Assembly (NCBI GenBank): GCA_947561585.1
Contig: CANNZV010000877.1
Span: 124,001-188,000, forward strand
Origin: Caprella mutica
Taxonomy: Eukaryota; Arthropoda; Malacostraca; Amphipoda; Caprellidae
DNA length: 64,000 nt
Direction: 5' to 3'
Each line of letters begins with the position of its first letter. Position 1 is the first letter of the stretch. Both the position numbers and the translations under genes were made by a program. Below are positions 25,568 to 37,728 of this stretch, one piece after another. A model generated the notes under the pieces. It was not told the DNA's origin. It searched no databases and saw nothing but the letters and a program-made list of their open reading frames with translations.

Positions 25568-26516
25568 TATGATTTGTAGGTGTGATTGCAGATGTGATTG
25601 CAGGTGTGATTGCAGGTGTGATTGCAGGTGTGATTGCAGGTGTGATAGCAGGTGTGATTGCAGGTGTGATAGCAGGTGTGATTGCAGGTGTGATTGTAGG
25701 TAGGTGATTGCAGGTGTGATTGCAGGTGTGATTGCAGGTGTGATTGTAAGTATGATTGCAGGTGTGATTGCAGGTGTGATTGCAGGTGTGATTGCAGGTG
25801 TGATTGTAAGTGTGATTGTAAGTGTGATTGCAGGTGTGATTGTAAGTGTGATTGCAGGTGTGATTGCAGGTGTGATTGCAGGTGTGATTGTAAGTGTGAT
25901 TGCAGGTGTGATTGCAGGTGTGATTGCAGGTGTGATTGTAAGTGTGATTGCAGGTGTGATTGCAGGTGTGATTGCAGGTGTGATTGCAGGTGTGATTGCA
26001 GGTGTGATTGCAGGTGTGATTGCAGGTGTGATTGCAGGTGTGATTGCAGGTGTGATTGCAGGTGTGATTGTAAGTGTGATTGCAGGTGTGATTGCAGGTG
26101 TGATTGTAAGTGTGATTGCAGGTGTGATTGCAGGTGTGATTGTAAGTGTGATTGCAGGTGTGATTGCAGGTGTGATTGCAGGTGTGATTGCAGGTGTGAT
26201 TGCAGGTGTGATTGCAGGTGTGATTGCAGGTGTGATTGTAAGTGTGATTGCAGGTGTGATTGCAGGTGTGATTGTAAGTGTGATTGCAGGTGAGATTGCA
26301 GGTGTGATTGTAGGTGTGATTGCAGGTGTGATTGTAGGTGTGATTGCAGGTGTGATTGTAGGTGAGATTGTAGGTATGATTGCAGGTGTGATTGTAGGTG
26401 AGATTGTAGGTATGATTTGCAGGTGTGATTGCAGGTGAGATTGCAGGTGTGATTGCAGGTGTGATTGCAGGTGAGATTGCAGGTGTGATTGCAGGTGTGA
26501 TTGCAGGTGTGATTGA
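25568..26516. repeat. Minisatellite, 12-bp unit GTGATTGCAGGT (about 79 copies)
   Basis: Because 12 is a multiple of 3, the array is open in several frames (Ile-Thr-Pro-Ala on the minus strand, Val-Ile-Ala-Gly on the plus). These are not credible genes. Most units contain the E-box CAGGTG; the GTAAGT variant is interspersed in a patterned way. Confidence 0.95.
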
Positions 26517-27357
26517 TTGAAAAAAAAATAAAGGAAGAAAAATATAAAAAAAATGAAAAGAGTTAGAATAAAGGAAAAATACATATGTGTTCTGACACAC
26601 TGTGTTTGTTTCAATTACTCATATAAATTGTTCTGCAGATTTTCTTTTTATCATTTATTATTTTTTTTACGGTGTTTATGAAGTGTGCCACTGAAAATGT
26701 ATACAATGCCAGTGGATATAAATATTATGTATAATATTGGTACCATATTTACTGTACATAATACTCGTGAACCGACAATTGAGTCCTTATAATATTGAGC
26801 CCCGACAATTGAGCCTGTAAGTTAATTTAAATTAATACTACTTATTTAAATTCTTCCAAGATTTTCATTATGTACACCGAAACATGAGATTAGCGTCCTA
26901 ATGTGATTCAAGGGAATTGCTAATCTCCCTTATCATGTTTATCAAACGAATTACAACACTTTTATGAATAGAGAATAAAAAGAATATAAATCATATTTCA
27001 GAGTATAAAAGAATATATTTAGGGAATATGGAGAATATTTTGCAACTGCATATAAAGATATTATTGTCACAACACTAGTAATTAAAAAGAAACATTTCTT
27101 TATTGTGTCAGCTGTCCCAATTTTTTCCTGGGCTCAATTATCGGAGGGCCCAATTGTCGAGGTCCAATTTTCCGTGCCCCATAATACTATAGGTACTGAA
27201 TAAAATTATATACATAAAATAGTGATTAATATATGTATTTAATGGCAGTGGATAAATGTTTGGTGGACACACTGTATTTCATGCCCATTACACCAATCTT
27301 ATAATGTGAATGATAACTTCACTACAACTACTAGTTATATAATTTGTAATATATTCT
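26517..27357. other. AT-rich spacer
   Basis: No gene or RNA recognised. Short direct repeats of CCGACAATTGAG occur near 26772 and 26800. Confidence 0.5.
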
Positions 27358-27858
27358 CTCCCACCGAAACACCTCCACTTCCACCCAAAATACTCCACTT
27401 CCACCCTAAATAATCCATTCCCACCCAAACTCTTACACTTCCACCCTAAATCATCCACTTCCACCCAACTCCTCCACTTGTTTCCACCCAAGTTCCTCCA
27501 TTTCCACTCAAATTCTTCCTCTTCGACCCAAACTCCTCCACTTCCACCCAAACTCCTCCACTTCCACCCAAACTCTTCCACTTCCACCCAAACTCCTCCA
27601 CTTTCACGCAAACTCTTCTCTTCCACCTAAAATCCTCCACTTCCACTTACTTCCACCCAAACTCCTTCTCTTCCACCCAAACTCCTCCATTCACTTCCAC
27701 CAAATTTCTTCCGCTTCCACCTTATCCTCACCACCTCCACTGAATCGTTCCCTCTTCCACCCAAGCTCCTCCACTCACTTCCGAAATCCTCCACTTCCAC
27801 TCTATCGTCTCCACCTCTCCCAATCGTCACCACCTGTCCGATTCCCTCCACCTGTCCC
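27358..27858. repeat. Polypyrimidine-rich degenerate minisatellite, about 20-bp unit
   Basis: Unit is close to CTTCCACCCAAACTCCTCCA, best preserved at 27520-27600 and diverged outward. Glycine/tryptophan-rich minus-strand frames are artefacts. Confidence 0.85.
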
Positions 27859-29073
27859 TATCAGATCCACTCAGTTCTCCTCTGTGGGTCGCAGTGGAAG
27901 GTTGTCAGTGCTACTCTCTCCTCTGTACTCTCCCAGCACTGCAATGACTCTGCTTGGTGCACAGTGCTCTTAGTCTCTTGTTGTGATTTGAAAAAGAAAT
28001 TGAATAAATGGGGGACAGTGAATTTAGTACAAAAATTTTAGAACTGTTTTCCATAATTCAAGAAACGGAGTTCAGTTTCGACGTATTTGAAGTATGAGTA
28101 AATTTTAATATAAATAAAAGTATAACGTCAATTTATATTCGACACTGAACATTTACTTTTATGTAACATTTTATAATCAGTTTTGTATTTTTATCAATTA
28201 TATACTAAATTGTTATAAAATCGAAATATTAAACTTGATAATAATGAAATAAAAATATGCTAAAACAAATTATGTCAACACAATATAATTTATTTCGAAA
28301 GTAAATAAAATATTATTAGTAAACTCCGTAGACTTAAATGTATTTTTTATAAAATTGCCTTCTATTTATAGTGCATGTTCATTTAGTATTTTTTATTTAC
28401 ATATAGTATTTTAATCTACGTTTGGGATATTTAATTTTGTTTAGTATTTTAATTTATTATTATAATTTTACGTTTGGTAGTTTACTTAATCATTTTAATT
28501 TTAATATTAATACCATTATTCAGTTTCCTTTCTAAAAATTGGATCATTTTAATTTTTTGAATTATTTGGTTTTTAATCTAAAATTAATTTTGATTTCGTT
28601 GGTAAAAATATCATATTAATTGTTCATATATTTATCATTAGAATATTTCGAATTAATAAAAGTGTAATTAATTTAAAAAAACTATTTAAAGTTTTAGGGT
28701 TTGAACTTTCACAGAAGTTTATAGAAAAAGTAAAGAGTCTTTAAAATTTACAGTTCAAATATGATAGTTTTAATCTATTTTAAATTATTTAAATTTCTTT
28801 ATTTTACATAATATATATCGGGTAAGATTGAAGGCTCTATTTGGAATATAATTTTAATAAATATAATAATACTTAAAATCTAAATGAGTATTAATTTTAA
28901 CTTCAAAACTTCACTGAAAAAATTTACCGAAGTATTTTCCCGATTGTTTTAACATTGAATTTAGTTCATTATTTTTGATGTTTTTTATTAATTACTTATC
29001 GAAATTTACTTACGGTATTTAATTCGCATTTGGTAATTGAAACTTTACCCTATGGAATTCTCAGTATCAGGGT
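27859..29073. other. Spacer; first 150 bp relatively GC-rich
   Basis: 27859-28010 is non-repetitive and richer in G+C than the rest. It could belong to an upstream promoter or noncoding first exon of the KHDRBS-like gene (a GTATGAGT donor-like site lies at 28091), but that is a guess. The remainder is very AT-rich with no feature. Confidence 0.3.
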
Positions 29074-30322
29074 ATTAACCGGTAGTACTGTGGTCCTTTT
29101 ACCGGAAGGATTGTCGTCCCTTTACCGGTAGTATTGGGGTTCTTTTACCGGTAGTATTGTGGTTCTTTTACCAGTAGTATTGTGGTCCCTTTACCGGTAG
29201 TATTGAGGTTCTTTTACCGGTGGTATTGTGGTCCTTTTACCGGTAGTATTGAGGTTCTTTTACCGGTGGTATTTTGGTCCTTTTACCGGTAGTAATGAGG
29301 TTCTTTTACCGGTGGTATTGTGGTCCTTTTACCGGTAGTATTGTGGTCCTTTTACCGGTAGTATTGAGGTCCTTTTACCGGTAGTATTGTGGTCCTTTTA
29401 CCGGTAGTATTGTGGTTCTTTTACCGGTAGTATTGAGGTCATTTTCCCGGTGGTATTGTGGTTCTTTTACCGGTAGTATTGTGGTCCTTTTACCGGTAGT
29501 ATTGAGATCCATTTTCCGGTAGTATTGAGGTCCTTCTACCGGTAGTATTGTGGTCTTTTTGCCGGTAGTATTGAGGTCCTTTTTCCGGTAGTATTGAGGT
29601 CCTTTTACCGGCAGTATTGTGGTCTTTTTACCGGTAGTATTGAGGTCCTTCTACCGGTAGTATTGTGGTCTTTTTGCCGGTAGTATTGTGGTTCTTTTAC
29701 CGGTAGTATTGTGGTCCTTTTACCGGTAGTATTGTGGTCCTTTTACCGGTAGTATTGTGGTCCTTTTACCGGTAGTATTGAGGTCATTTTCCCGGTGGTA
29801 TTGTGGTCCTTTTACCGGTAGTATTGTGGTCCTTTTACCGGTAGTATTGAGATCATTTTACCGGTAGTATTGTGGTCCTTTTACCGGTAGTATTGAGGTT
29901 CTATAACCGGTAGTATTGTGGTCTTTTTGCCGGTAGTATTGTGGTTCTTTTACCGGTAGTATTGTGGTCCTTTTACCGGTAGTATTGTGGTCCTTTTACC
30001 GGTAGTATTGTGGTCCTTTTACCGGTAGTATTGAGGTCATTTTCCCGGTGGTATTGTGGTCCTTTTACCGGTAGTATTGTGGTCCTTTTACCGGTAGTAT
30101 TGAGATCATTTTACCGGTAGTATTGTGGTCCTTTTACCGGTAGTATTGAGGTTCTATAACCGGTAGTATTGTGGTCCTTTTCCCGGTAGTGTTAGGTTTC
30201 TTTATTGGTAGTATTAGGGTCCTTTTATCGGTAGTATTAGTTTTCTTTACCGGTAGTATTAGGATCCTTTTACCGGTAGTGTTAGGTTTCTTTACAGGTA
30301 GTGTTAGGTTTCTTTACCGGTA
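29074..30322. repeat. Minisatellite, 23-bp unit with ACCGGT (about 54 copies)
   Basis: Unit is TTTTACCGGTAGTATTG then TGGTCC, with GTGG/GAGG and CC/TC variants. An 11-unit block (253 bp) starting near 29671 is repeated starting near 29924, shown by the shared variants TTTTTGCCGG, GAGGTCATTTTCCC and TCTATAACC in the same order. Confidence 0.95.
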
Positions 30323-31263
30323 ATTCACTTGAGTGTGTCAGTGAATTCCGGTATGGGAATTGCTTTGGAATGGTAATGGCTGAGGCAACTGGGAATTCTT
30401 AGCTGCCATAAGATTGTTTATGGTGAGACTAGTGTACTCGTGCCGTTAAAATAACCAACCTTTTAGGATTGAACTTATGCAGTCATCTAATTTTATGATT
30501 TATTAGTTTTAACCTGTTTGTATTTCAATTTAAAGGACTTGTTCCATTTTATTTCATTTGTTATGTACATTTATTTTAGTATTTAAATTCATTTTGTTGT
30601 TTGATTATTGATTTTTACAATTTTTAATGAATTAATTAACAAAATTATTAAATAATATTAAATCATTAACTAAATCTTTAGCTTTCACTATAAATCACTA
30701 TCATCTTTTTTAAACTTATCCAACTGTGTATCATCTTCCCAGTTAAAAGTCAGCGCAGTAGACAAGCAGTTTTACTGCGGTTAAACTGCCCTAATTGTTA
30801 ACTGAATTCGATATAATTTACCATTAATTTCTTATTATTTCATTCTGACTTTTACTTCTTTCCAGATACTAAATGGTTAATAAAATAAAATAAACACGAA
30901 TAATAAAGTGACATTTTTTGATTCTTATCAAAATTTACTTTTTTTAAAAATGTTAAATTTTTCGTAAATTAAACAAAATTTTAACAAGAGGTGTGGTTTA
31001 AAAATCCTTAAAAAACACTTCACCTGTTCTCAAACAATCTTCTTCCCCACTAATTTATTATTAATTATTGTTAAATTATTTAAAAAAAATTATTTGTGCA
31101 AAAATTATTGTGAAATTTTGAAAAATCGAAAATAATTTTGAAAAAAAAAATCGAAAACAATTTCGAACAAAAAACTCTACTGAATTTTATTAAATTCGAA
31201 TAACATTTTGTGATCTGTTTTCAATCTTTAAACTTGTGATTTTCATTTAAATTTTTGCCCAAA
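30323..31263. other. 5' flank / probable 5' UTR of the KHDRBS-like gene
   Basis: Very AT-rich, with one short GC-richer spot at 30745-30795 that can form a hairpin (GCAGTTT...AAACTGC). No TATA box or start site can be assigned. The sequence just before the ATG (AAAATGG) is a good animal start context. Confidence 0.4.
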
Positions 31264-31522
31264 ATGGAAGATTTGACCTCCAAAGTTTCCTCCAATGGAA
31301 TGCTGATCACAGATGACTCCCACCACAACATCCTCCAGTCACACATCAGCTCCCCCCACCAGGTGGGTGGTGGAGGCTCTTCCAATGGAGGGACCGCGCT
31401 CCTCCAGTACCCTGTGAGACTGGGGGGACAGGAGGCTCAGTACCTGGAGGGACTCCTCCGGGAGAAGGAGAGTCTTGGCACCTCACAGGGGATGGACTTG
31501 GCAAAGAGACTTGTCACACAAG
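31264..31522 (+). CDS. KHDRBS/STAR-family RNA-binding protein, exon 1
   Basis: Encodes residues 1-86 and begins MEDLTSKVSSNG at an ATG in context AAAATGG. The N-terminus is Ser/Gly/His-rich. The end, YLEGLLREKESLG then MDLAKRLVTQ, matches the Qua1 dimerisation segment of Sam68/SLM proteins (tyrosine, acidic-leucine helix, KxSL). These proteins bind U/A-rich RNA in the nucleus as dimers and regulate splicing. The exon ends after CAAG with donor GTAAAA at 31523, leaving phase 1. Joining to 54409 gives TQ-E-IERIQ, as in the family. Among insect relatives (Drosophila kep1, the qkr58E group) I cannot say which is the orthologue. Confidence 0.88.
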
Positions 31523-31741
31523 GTAAAAAAATATAAAATAAATAATTTTCCTTTAAAATTTAATAAATAATCATAAAAAAATTGTTAAATTAATATGTAA
31601 TTTATGCAATTATTAAATAATTTAATAAATAATTAAATAATCTAATAATTTATTAAATAATATATAAAATTTAAATGATTTATTCGATTATTTCATAATT
31701 TATAAAATTTATAAAAAAAAAATATATTCTGTTGGAAAATT

Positions 31742-31980
31742 GTATCCTCAATAATTTTTATCCTCAATAATTTTTATCCTCAATAATTTTTATCCTCAAT
31801 AACTTTTATCCTCAATAATTTTTATCCTCAATAATTTTTATCCTCAATAATTTTTATCCTCAATAATTTTTATCCTCAATAATTTTTGTCCTCAATAACT
31901 TTTATCCTCAATAACTTTTATCCTCAATAATTTTTATCCTCAATAATTTTTATCCTCAATAATTTTTATCCTCAATAATT
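31742..31980. repeat. Minisatellite, 16-bp unit (15 copies), intron 1
   Basis: Unit is TATCCTCAATAATTTT, nearly uniform. It starts 220 bp after the exon 1 donor. Confidence 0.95.
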
Positions 31981-32084
31981 TACATTTGTATACTCCCTAA
32001 AAAATAAAACAACATTTTGTTTTAGTTTAAAAAAAAGTGAGATTTCTTCCTCTTCGAAAATTCATAACATTGTTCACTTTTAAG

Positions 32085-33041
32085 GTGATTAATTATTACT
32101 TACATACTAATCAAATACTGAGATTAATTATTACTTACATACTAATCAAATACTGAGATTAATTATTACTTACATACTAATCAAATACTGAGATTAATTA
32201 TTACTTACATACTAATCAAATACTGAGATTAATTATTACTTACATACTAATCAAATACTGTGATTAATTATTACTTACATACTAATCAAATACTGAGATT
32301 AATTATTACTTACATACTAATCAAATACTGAGATTAATTATTACTTACATACTAATCAAATACTGAGATTAATTATTACTTACATACTAATCAAATACTG
32401 AGATTAATTATTACTTACATACTAATCAAATACTGAGATTAATTATTACTTACATACTAATCAAATACTGAGATTAATTATTACTTACATACTAATCAAA
32501 TACTGAGATTAATTATTACTTACATACTAATCAAATACTGAGATTAATTATTACTTACATACTAATCAAATACTGAGATTAATTATTACTTACATACTAA
32601 TCAAATACTGAGATTAATTATTACTTACATACTAATCAAATACTGAGATTAATTATTACTTACATACTAATCAAATACTGAGATTAATTATTACTTACAT
32701 ACTAATCAAATACTGAGATTAATTATTACTTACATACTAATCAAATACTGAGATTAATTATTACTTACATACTAATCAAATACTGAGATTAATTATTACT
32801 TACATACTAATCAAATACTGAGATTAATTATTACTTACATACTAATCAAATACTGAGATTAATTATTACTTACATACTAATCAAATACTGAGATTAACTA
32901 TTACTTACATACTAATCAAATACTGAGATTAATTATTACTTACATACTAATCAAATACTGAGATTAATTATTACTTACATACTAATCAAATACTGAGATT
33001 AATTATTACTTACATACTAATCAAATACTGAGATTAATTAT
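32085..33041. repeat. Highly uniform minisatellite, 35-bp unit (27 copies), intron 1
   Basis: Unit is TGAGATTAATTATTACTTAC followed by ATACTAATCAAATAC. Only about two substitutions are visible in 957 bp, so the expansion or homogenisation is recent. Each unit contains TACTAAT, close to the spliceosomal branch-point consensus, and on the minus strand GTAAGTAA, a donor-like motif. Confidence 0.97.
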
Positions 33042-34330
33042 CTTTAGTCCCACTGTACTTATGGGAACAACAATTAGTTCCTGCTAATTAATTGTCACTA
33101 ATTCTATTGCTGCAGCCTACAAATTATCGAGAAAACAACGAATGTAGTTCGTCATTAACAACATCATTTATGTTTTTTTTTCTCTCTAATTAGGGCTAAC
33201 AACATCATCTATGTTGTTAGTTTCCGTCATTACCTTCGCAAAATTGCTCAAGGTTGTGTTTTGATTGGCATTTATTGTAATCTTGCAATTCGCATAACTC
33301 AAAAAGAATTCAACCAAATTGTTTCTCTGGTTGGAATTTATAATGGGGGTTGTTCAGGAACTGTTTACTGTGTCATTCTTCTCAATAAAGTTGTAAAACA
33401 ACCATCATTTGTATTTAATGAAGTGCACAGTGAAGGGTTAAAACAACTATCATTTGTTGTTAATTAGTGCGCAGTGAAGGGTTAAAACAACCATAATTTG
33501 TTGTTAATTAGTGCGCAATGAAGGGTTGTATAATATATTAGTTATTCATACTATATTTGAAGTATCATTGAATTTAATTAAACAGAAGCAAAATAAATGA
33601 ATTTCATAATACAAAGGAACTCCAAAGTGAATTTCCAATGCATGATACTTAATATTAAACTCATTGCTGTTCGATTGTACTTGCAATTATAGAAATGTTT
33701 CAATATACTTTTTAAGGTAGAAATTTATTTCGTATGCAAGAGGATTGGTAAATAATTTCAAAAAGTGATTTATTTCCAAAAATTGATTTGTTCAAATAAG
33801 ACAAACAGAATTCATTAAAATTTGATTCATTTTTAAAGATATGGTTATGTGTATATTGAATATATAATTCACAATACATATTTTAATGATTAACGTTTGA
33901 AATAAAAAAATTAATTTTTTCTTTACCCCAGATTGATCTCAATTTTTTTCTTTGCTCCCAAAATTTAATTAAAAAAATATAGTCATTATTACAATAAAAT
34001 CATCTTGAAAAATAAATAATTATCGTTTTAATTTAATTGATAAATTATGAAATCTGTGCATAGATTGCTAACAACTGTTGATCCACAATTGAAACCGTGG
34101 CAAATTCGGCCAGAATATTCCCGTTGCTACCCGTTAGTAACCATAGCCATTGGTCCGTCTTGGCTAGCTTCTATAAACATATTAACTATGCTAATTGAGA
34201 TCAATATAATCACATTAATATCTGAATAGGCATTTACAGTCTTTTCTCAATCTGCTGCCAATGAGGCATACCTAATTATTAAATGGAATTGATATTATTC
34301 ATGCAAATCATTTTCATTGATTTGCTGGTA
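33042..34330. other. Intron 1 spacer with small repeats
   Basis: Contains a fragment (about 33220-33345: ATTACCTTCGCAAAATTGCT and AACTCAAAAAGAATTCAACC) of the Helitron-like element at 43316. About three diverged 48-bp units follow around AGTGAAGGGTTAAAACAAC (33395-33530). Confidence 0.5.
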
Positions 34331-34582
34331 GGGTTAGTTCCAAGTTATCGGACGGTTCATCATTTTCGGACACGTACGAAAGAATATTTAATAATTATTA
34401 TTTAGCTTTCATTTTAATTGGTAGGTATCATGGATAACAATTATATATTATTTACCTTTTACATTAATTGGTATCCATGATATCTATAGGTATAAAGATA
34501 CCAATTAGATTATAAGTTAAACAATAATTTTTTTCTTACTTTTCCGAAATCGTGGAACCGTCCGATAACTTCATACCCACCC
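34331..34582. mobile_element. MITE family A, copy 3 (252 bp)
   Basis: TA-flanked (34329-34330, 34583-34584), with ends GGGTTAGTTCC and a diverged GGGTGGGTATGAAG. The centre carries two copies of the GGTATCCATGAT-type core, one rearranged. Confidence 0.7.
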
Positions 34583-34940
34583 TACCTATTTTATTTACAA
34601 ACCAATGTCTATTATTGCCAAACTGTTCCTCATTTTAATGAGTCATCTTTATACCTTTAACTAAATGGATTCTGCCTTCACGAAATATAGTAATAACAGT
34701 AAAATTCCCCATTCTGTAGAGAGGAAGAGTGAAGCCAAATGCTTTTTATAGACAAGTGATTTCTAGAGGGGATACAGGTTACATCCAAAGAAATGCATCC
34801 ACAACTTAAAGAAGTAAATTTGAGTCCTAAATTCCCATCCATTACTGCAATTGCTTCTCATTGAAATATCATCGGCCAATATTTTCCACTCACTTGCTCA
34901 AGATTCCAGCGACGGAGAATGTCTCAATTGATCTAGTTGA

Positions 34941-35217
34941 AGGTCCGTACACACGCAGGGTTTTTTGAGTCTTTCCACCAGACTTTTTTCTAAGCTCCTC
35001 CTACTTTTTCCACGAGAATATAAAAAAAAACGATATAATTGTTATTCTATTTTATCGGTATCCATGATACTTGCAGGTATCATGGATACCAACTTAAATA
35101 GACACTAATGAAATCATTTCTTCTTATATGATTCAAAAGTCTTGTGGAAAAAAGTAGGAGGAGCTTAGCAAAAAGTCTGGAGGAAAGACTTAAAAAACCC
35201 TACGTGTGTACGGCCCT
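34941..35217. mobile_element. MITE family B, copy 3 (277 bp)
   Basis: Ends AGGTCCGTACACACGCAGGG and its inverted counterpart, flanked by TGA on both sides (34938-34940, 35218-35220). The core GGTATCCATGATACTTGCAG and its complement lie at the centre. The right inner arm has partly diverged. Confidence 0.85.
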
Positions 35218-35237
35218 TGAGAAAAGAAAAGATCAAG

Positions 35238-35373
35238 TTGGGTACGTTCTGAATTAACGAACAGTTTAACAATAATAAAGAACTGTTTAATAATTAGAAT
35301 CTCATTTGTTTAGTTTTATATAGTTTTTTTTAATATGGTCGAATATGTGTAACTGTCCGATAACTCGGAACTA
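35238..35373. mobile_element. Degenerate family A MITE
   Basis: The right end (GTGTAACTGTCCGATAACTC, then AACTAACCC before TA) matches family A. The left end (GGGTACGTTCTGAATTA) is diverged. Confidence 0.5.
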
Positions 35374-35835
35374 ACCCTATATTCAATCGGATTAATTTGC
35401 TTTAAGATTATCCTTTAGACTGAATTTTCAGCATTCTAATGCGACTTAAAAAGATTAAAGATTAACTTTAGTCCCATTTTAATCTTCGATTGGTCTACCG
35501 TAATTATTTTTACTCTGGGATATTGTTAATCTAAGATAACTTTAATGATTACACTTCAAAAAAATTGAATATTAGTTAAAATAATTATGTACCTCAGACA
35601 CGTGGTTATATATAATATATTCTAAATAATTATTATATACCAAAGCAGTAGTTAACGAAAACTAGAAAAGAATTTTCAATTATTTGATTAATATTTCATC
35701 GTTAATTTGAAAAAAATCCTAATATGTTTGAACTAGAAGAGCAATAGAGTTTCATGATAATTTGTTCATTTGAACAAAATCCAAGAAGAACCAAAATAGA
35801 AGCCGATGAAATTCTTCGTTCATCAATAAGGATTA

Positions 35836-36070
35836 CAATATATGTAATCTATATAAGGATTAAAATATATGGCTATAATCTATATATGGATGATAATCTA
35901 TATAAGGATTAAAATATATGGCTATAATCTATATATGGATGATAATCTATATAAGGATTATAATCTATATAAGGATTATAATCTATGGCTATAATCTATA
36001 TATGGATGATAATCTATATAAGGATTATAATCTATATAAGGATTATAATCTATATAAGGATTATAATCAA
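35836..36070. repeat. Minisatellite, about 18-20-bp unit
   Basis: Alternating TAATCTATATAAGGATTA and TATGGCTATAATCTATATAT blocks, moderately diverged. Confidence 0.85.
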
Positions 36071-36106
36071 TGGCTTGGCACTATTCATGATAATTTTTCT
36101 ACAGTG

Positions 36107-36330
36107 GAACTCCTCTATAATGAACATCCTGTAGTTTGTATATAGTGTCCTAATTAAGGAATTAGCCTCTATAGTGAACAAATTTTCTTCAGTCTGGCAT
36201 GAATGGTCATCAGTCTTAGAAAACTGATGACCATTTATGGCGGACTGAAGAAAATTTGTTTACTATAGAGGCTACTTCCTAATTCATGACACTACATTCA
36301 CTATACAGATTATCTTTATAGAGGAGTTAT
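36107..36330. mobile_element. Foldback element family C (CCTCTATAGTGAAC ends)
   Basis: Long inverted arms (CTCCTCTATAATGAAC; GCCTCTATAGTGAACAAATT; CTTCAGTC.GGC; ACTGATGACCATTTATG) fold around a short centre at about 36210. Diverged relatives lie at 49321-49780, 58010-58130, 60231-60385 and 63838-63990. No coding capacity. Confidence 0.8.
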
Positions 36331-36650
36331 ACGATATATTGATCAATAGATTTTAAGAGCAAAAATAGAATTAGACATCTAAAGCTTACGTCAGAACCGC
36401 AAGGATTAAAAAGAAACCGATGTTCACATCTCCATCTAAAAGATCTAATACAAAAGCATATATTTTCTTTTCAAGATATCCATTACATTAAGTCTAAACA
36501 AATGTAATTTAGCACTTTTGATATCAACTTTAAAAAGAATATTTCATTATATCATCACGGAGAGAAAATAATTGATATATAATCCTAGCAGAAGATCTTT
36601 ATCCAAAGTTTTATCGGATTGAATAACAGAGAATATTCATATTGCGATAT

Positions 36651-37728
36651 CCAAGTGAACACTTGTTTATCTTATCCATTGCGTACTTGCTTGCCAAGTG
36701 AACACTTGTTTATCTTATCCATTGCGTACTTGCTTGCCAAGTGAACACTTGTTTATCTTATCCATTACGTACTTGCTTGTCAAGTGAACACTTGTTTATC
36801 TTATCCATTACGTACTTGCTTGCCAAGTGAACACTTGTTTATCTTATCCATTACGTACTTGCTTGCCAAGTGAACACTTGTTTATCTTATCCATTGCGTA
36901 CTTGCTTGCCAAGTGAACACTTGTTTATCTTATCCATTACGTACTTGCTTGTCAAGTGAACACTTGTTTATCTTATCCATTACGTACTTGCTTGCCAAGT
37001 GAACACTTGTTTATCTTATCCATTACGTACTCGCTTGCCAAGTAAACTCTTGTTTATCTTATCCATTACGTACTTGCTTGCCAAGTAAACTCTTGTTTAT
37101 CTTATCCATTACGTACTCGCTTGCCAAGTGAAGACTTGTTTATCTGATCGATTACGTACTTGCTTGCCAAGTAAACTCTTGTTTATCTGATCCATTACGT
37201 ACTTGCTTGCCAAGTAAACTCTTGTTTATCTGATCCATTACGTACTTGCTTGTCAAGTAAACTCTTGTTTATCTTATCCATTACGTACTCGCTTGCCAAG
37301 TGAACACTTGTTTATCTGATCGATTACGTACTTGCTTGCCAAGTGAACACTTGTTTATCTTATCCATTACGTACTTGCTTGCCAAGTGAACACTTGTTTA
37401 TCTGATCCATTACGTACTTGCTTGCCAAGTAAACTCTTGTTTATCTGATCCATTACGTACTTGCTTGCCGAGTAAACTCTTGTTTATCTGATCCATTACG
37501 TACTTGCTTGCCAAGTGAACACTCGTTTATCTGATCGATTACGTACTTGCTTGCCAAGTGAACACTTGTTTATCTTATCCATTACGTACTTGCTTGCCAA
37601 GTGAACACTTGTTTATCTTATCCATTACGTACTTGGTTGCCAAGTGAACACTTGTTTATCTTATCCATTACGTACTTGGTTGCCAAGTGAACACTTGTTT
37701 ATCTTATCCATTACGTACTTGCTTGCCA
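36651..37728. repeat. Minisatellite, 43-bp unit (25 copies), intron 1
   Basis: Unit is CCAAGTGAACACTTGTTTAT then CTTATCCATTACGTACTTGC and TTG, with inner palindrome CAAGTGAACACTTG. Variants (CTTATCC/CTGATCC; GTGAACAC/GTAAACTC) are clustered, which suggests block duplication. Confidence 0.95.

Noticed and set aside
25469..26614. 381-codon ITPAITPA and 359-codon NHTCNHTC frames
   Set aside because: Artefacts of the 12-bp array, open in several frames and both strands. They resemble Thr-rich secreted proteins only by composition.
31255..31257. TTG upstream of the KHDRBS-like ATG as start codon
   Set aside because: Eukaryotic initiation at ATG 31264 has a good context (AAAATGG); a TTG start is not needed.
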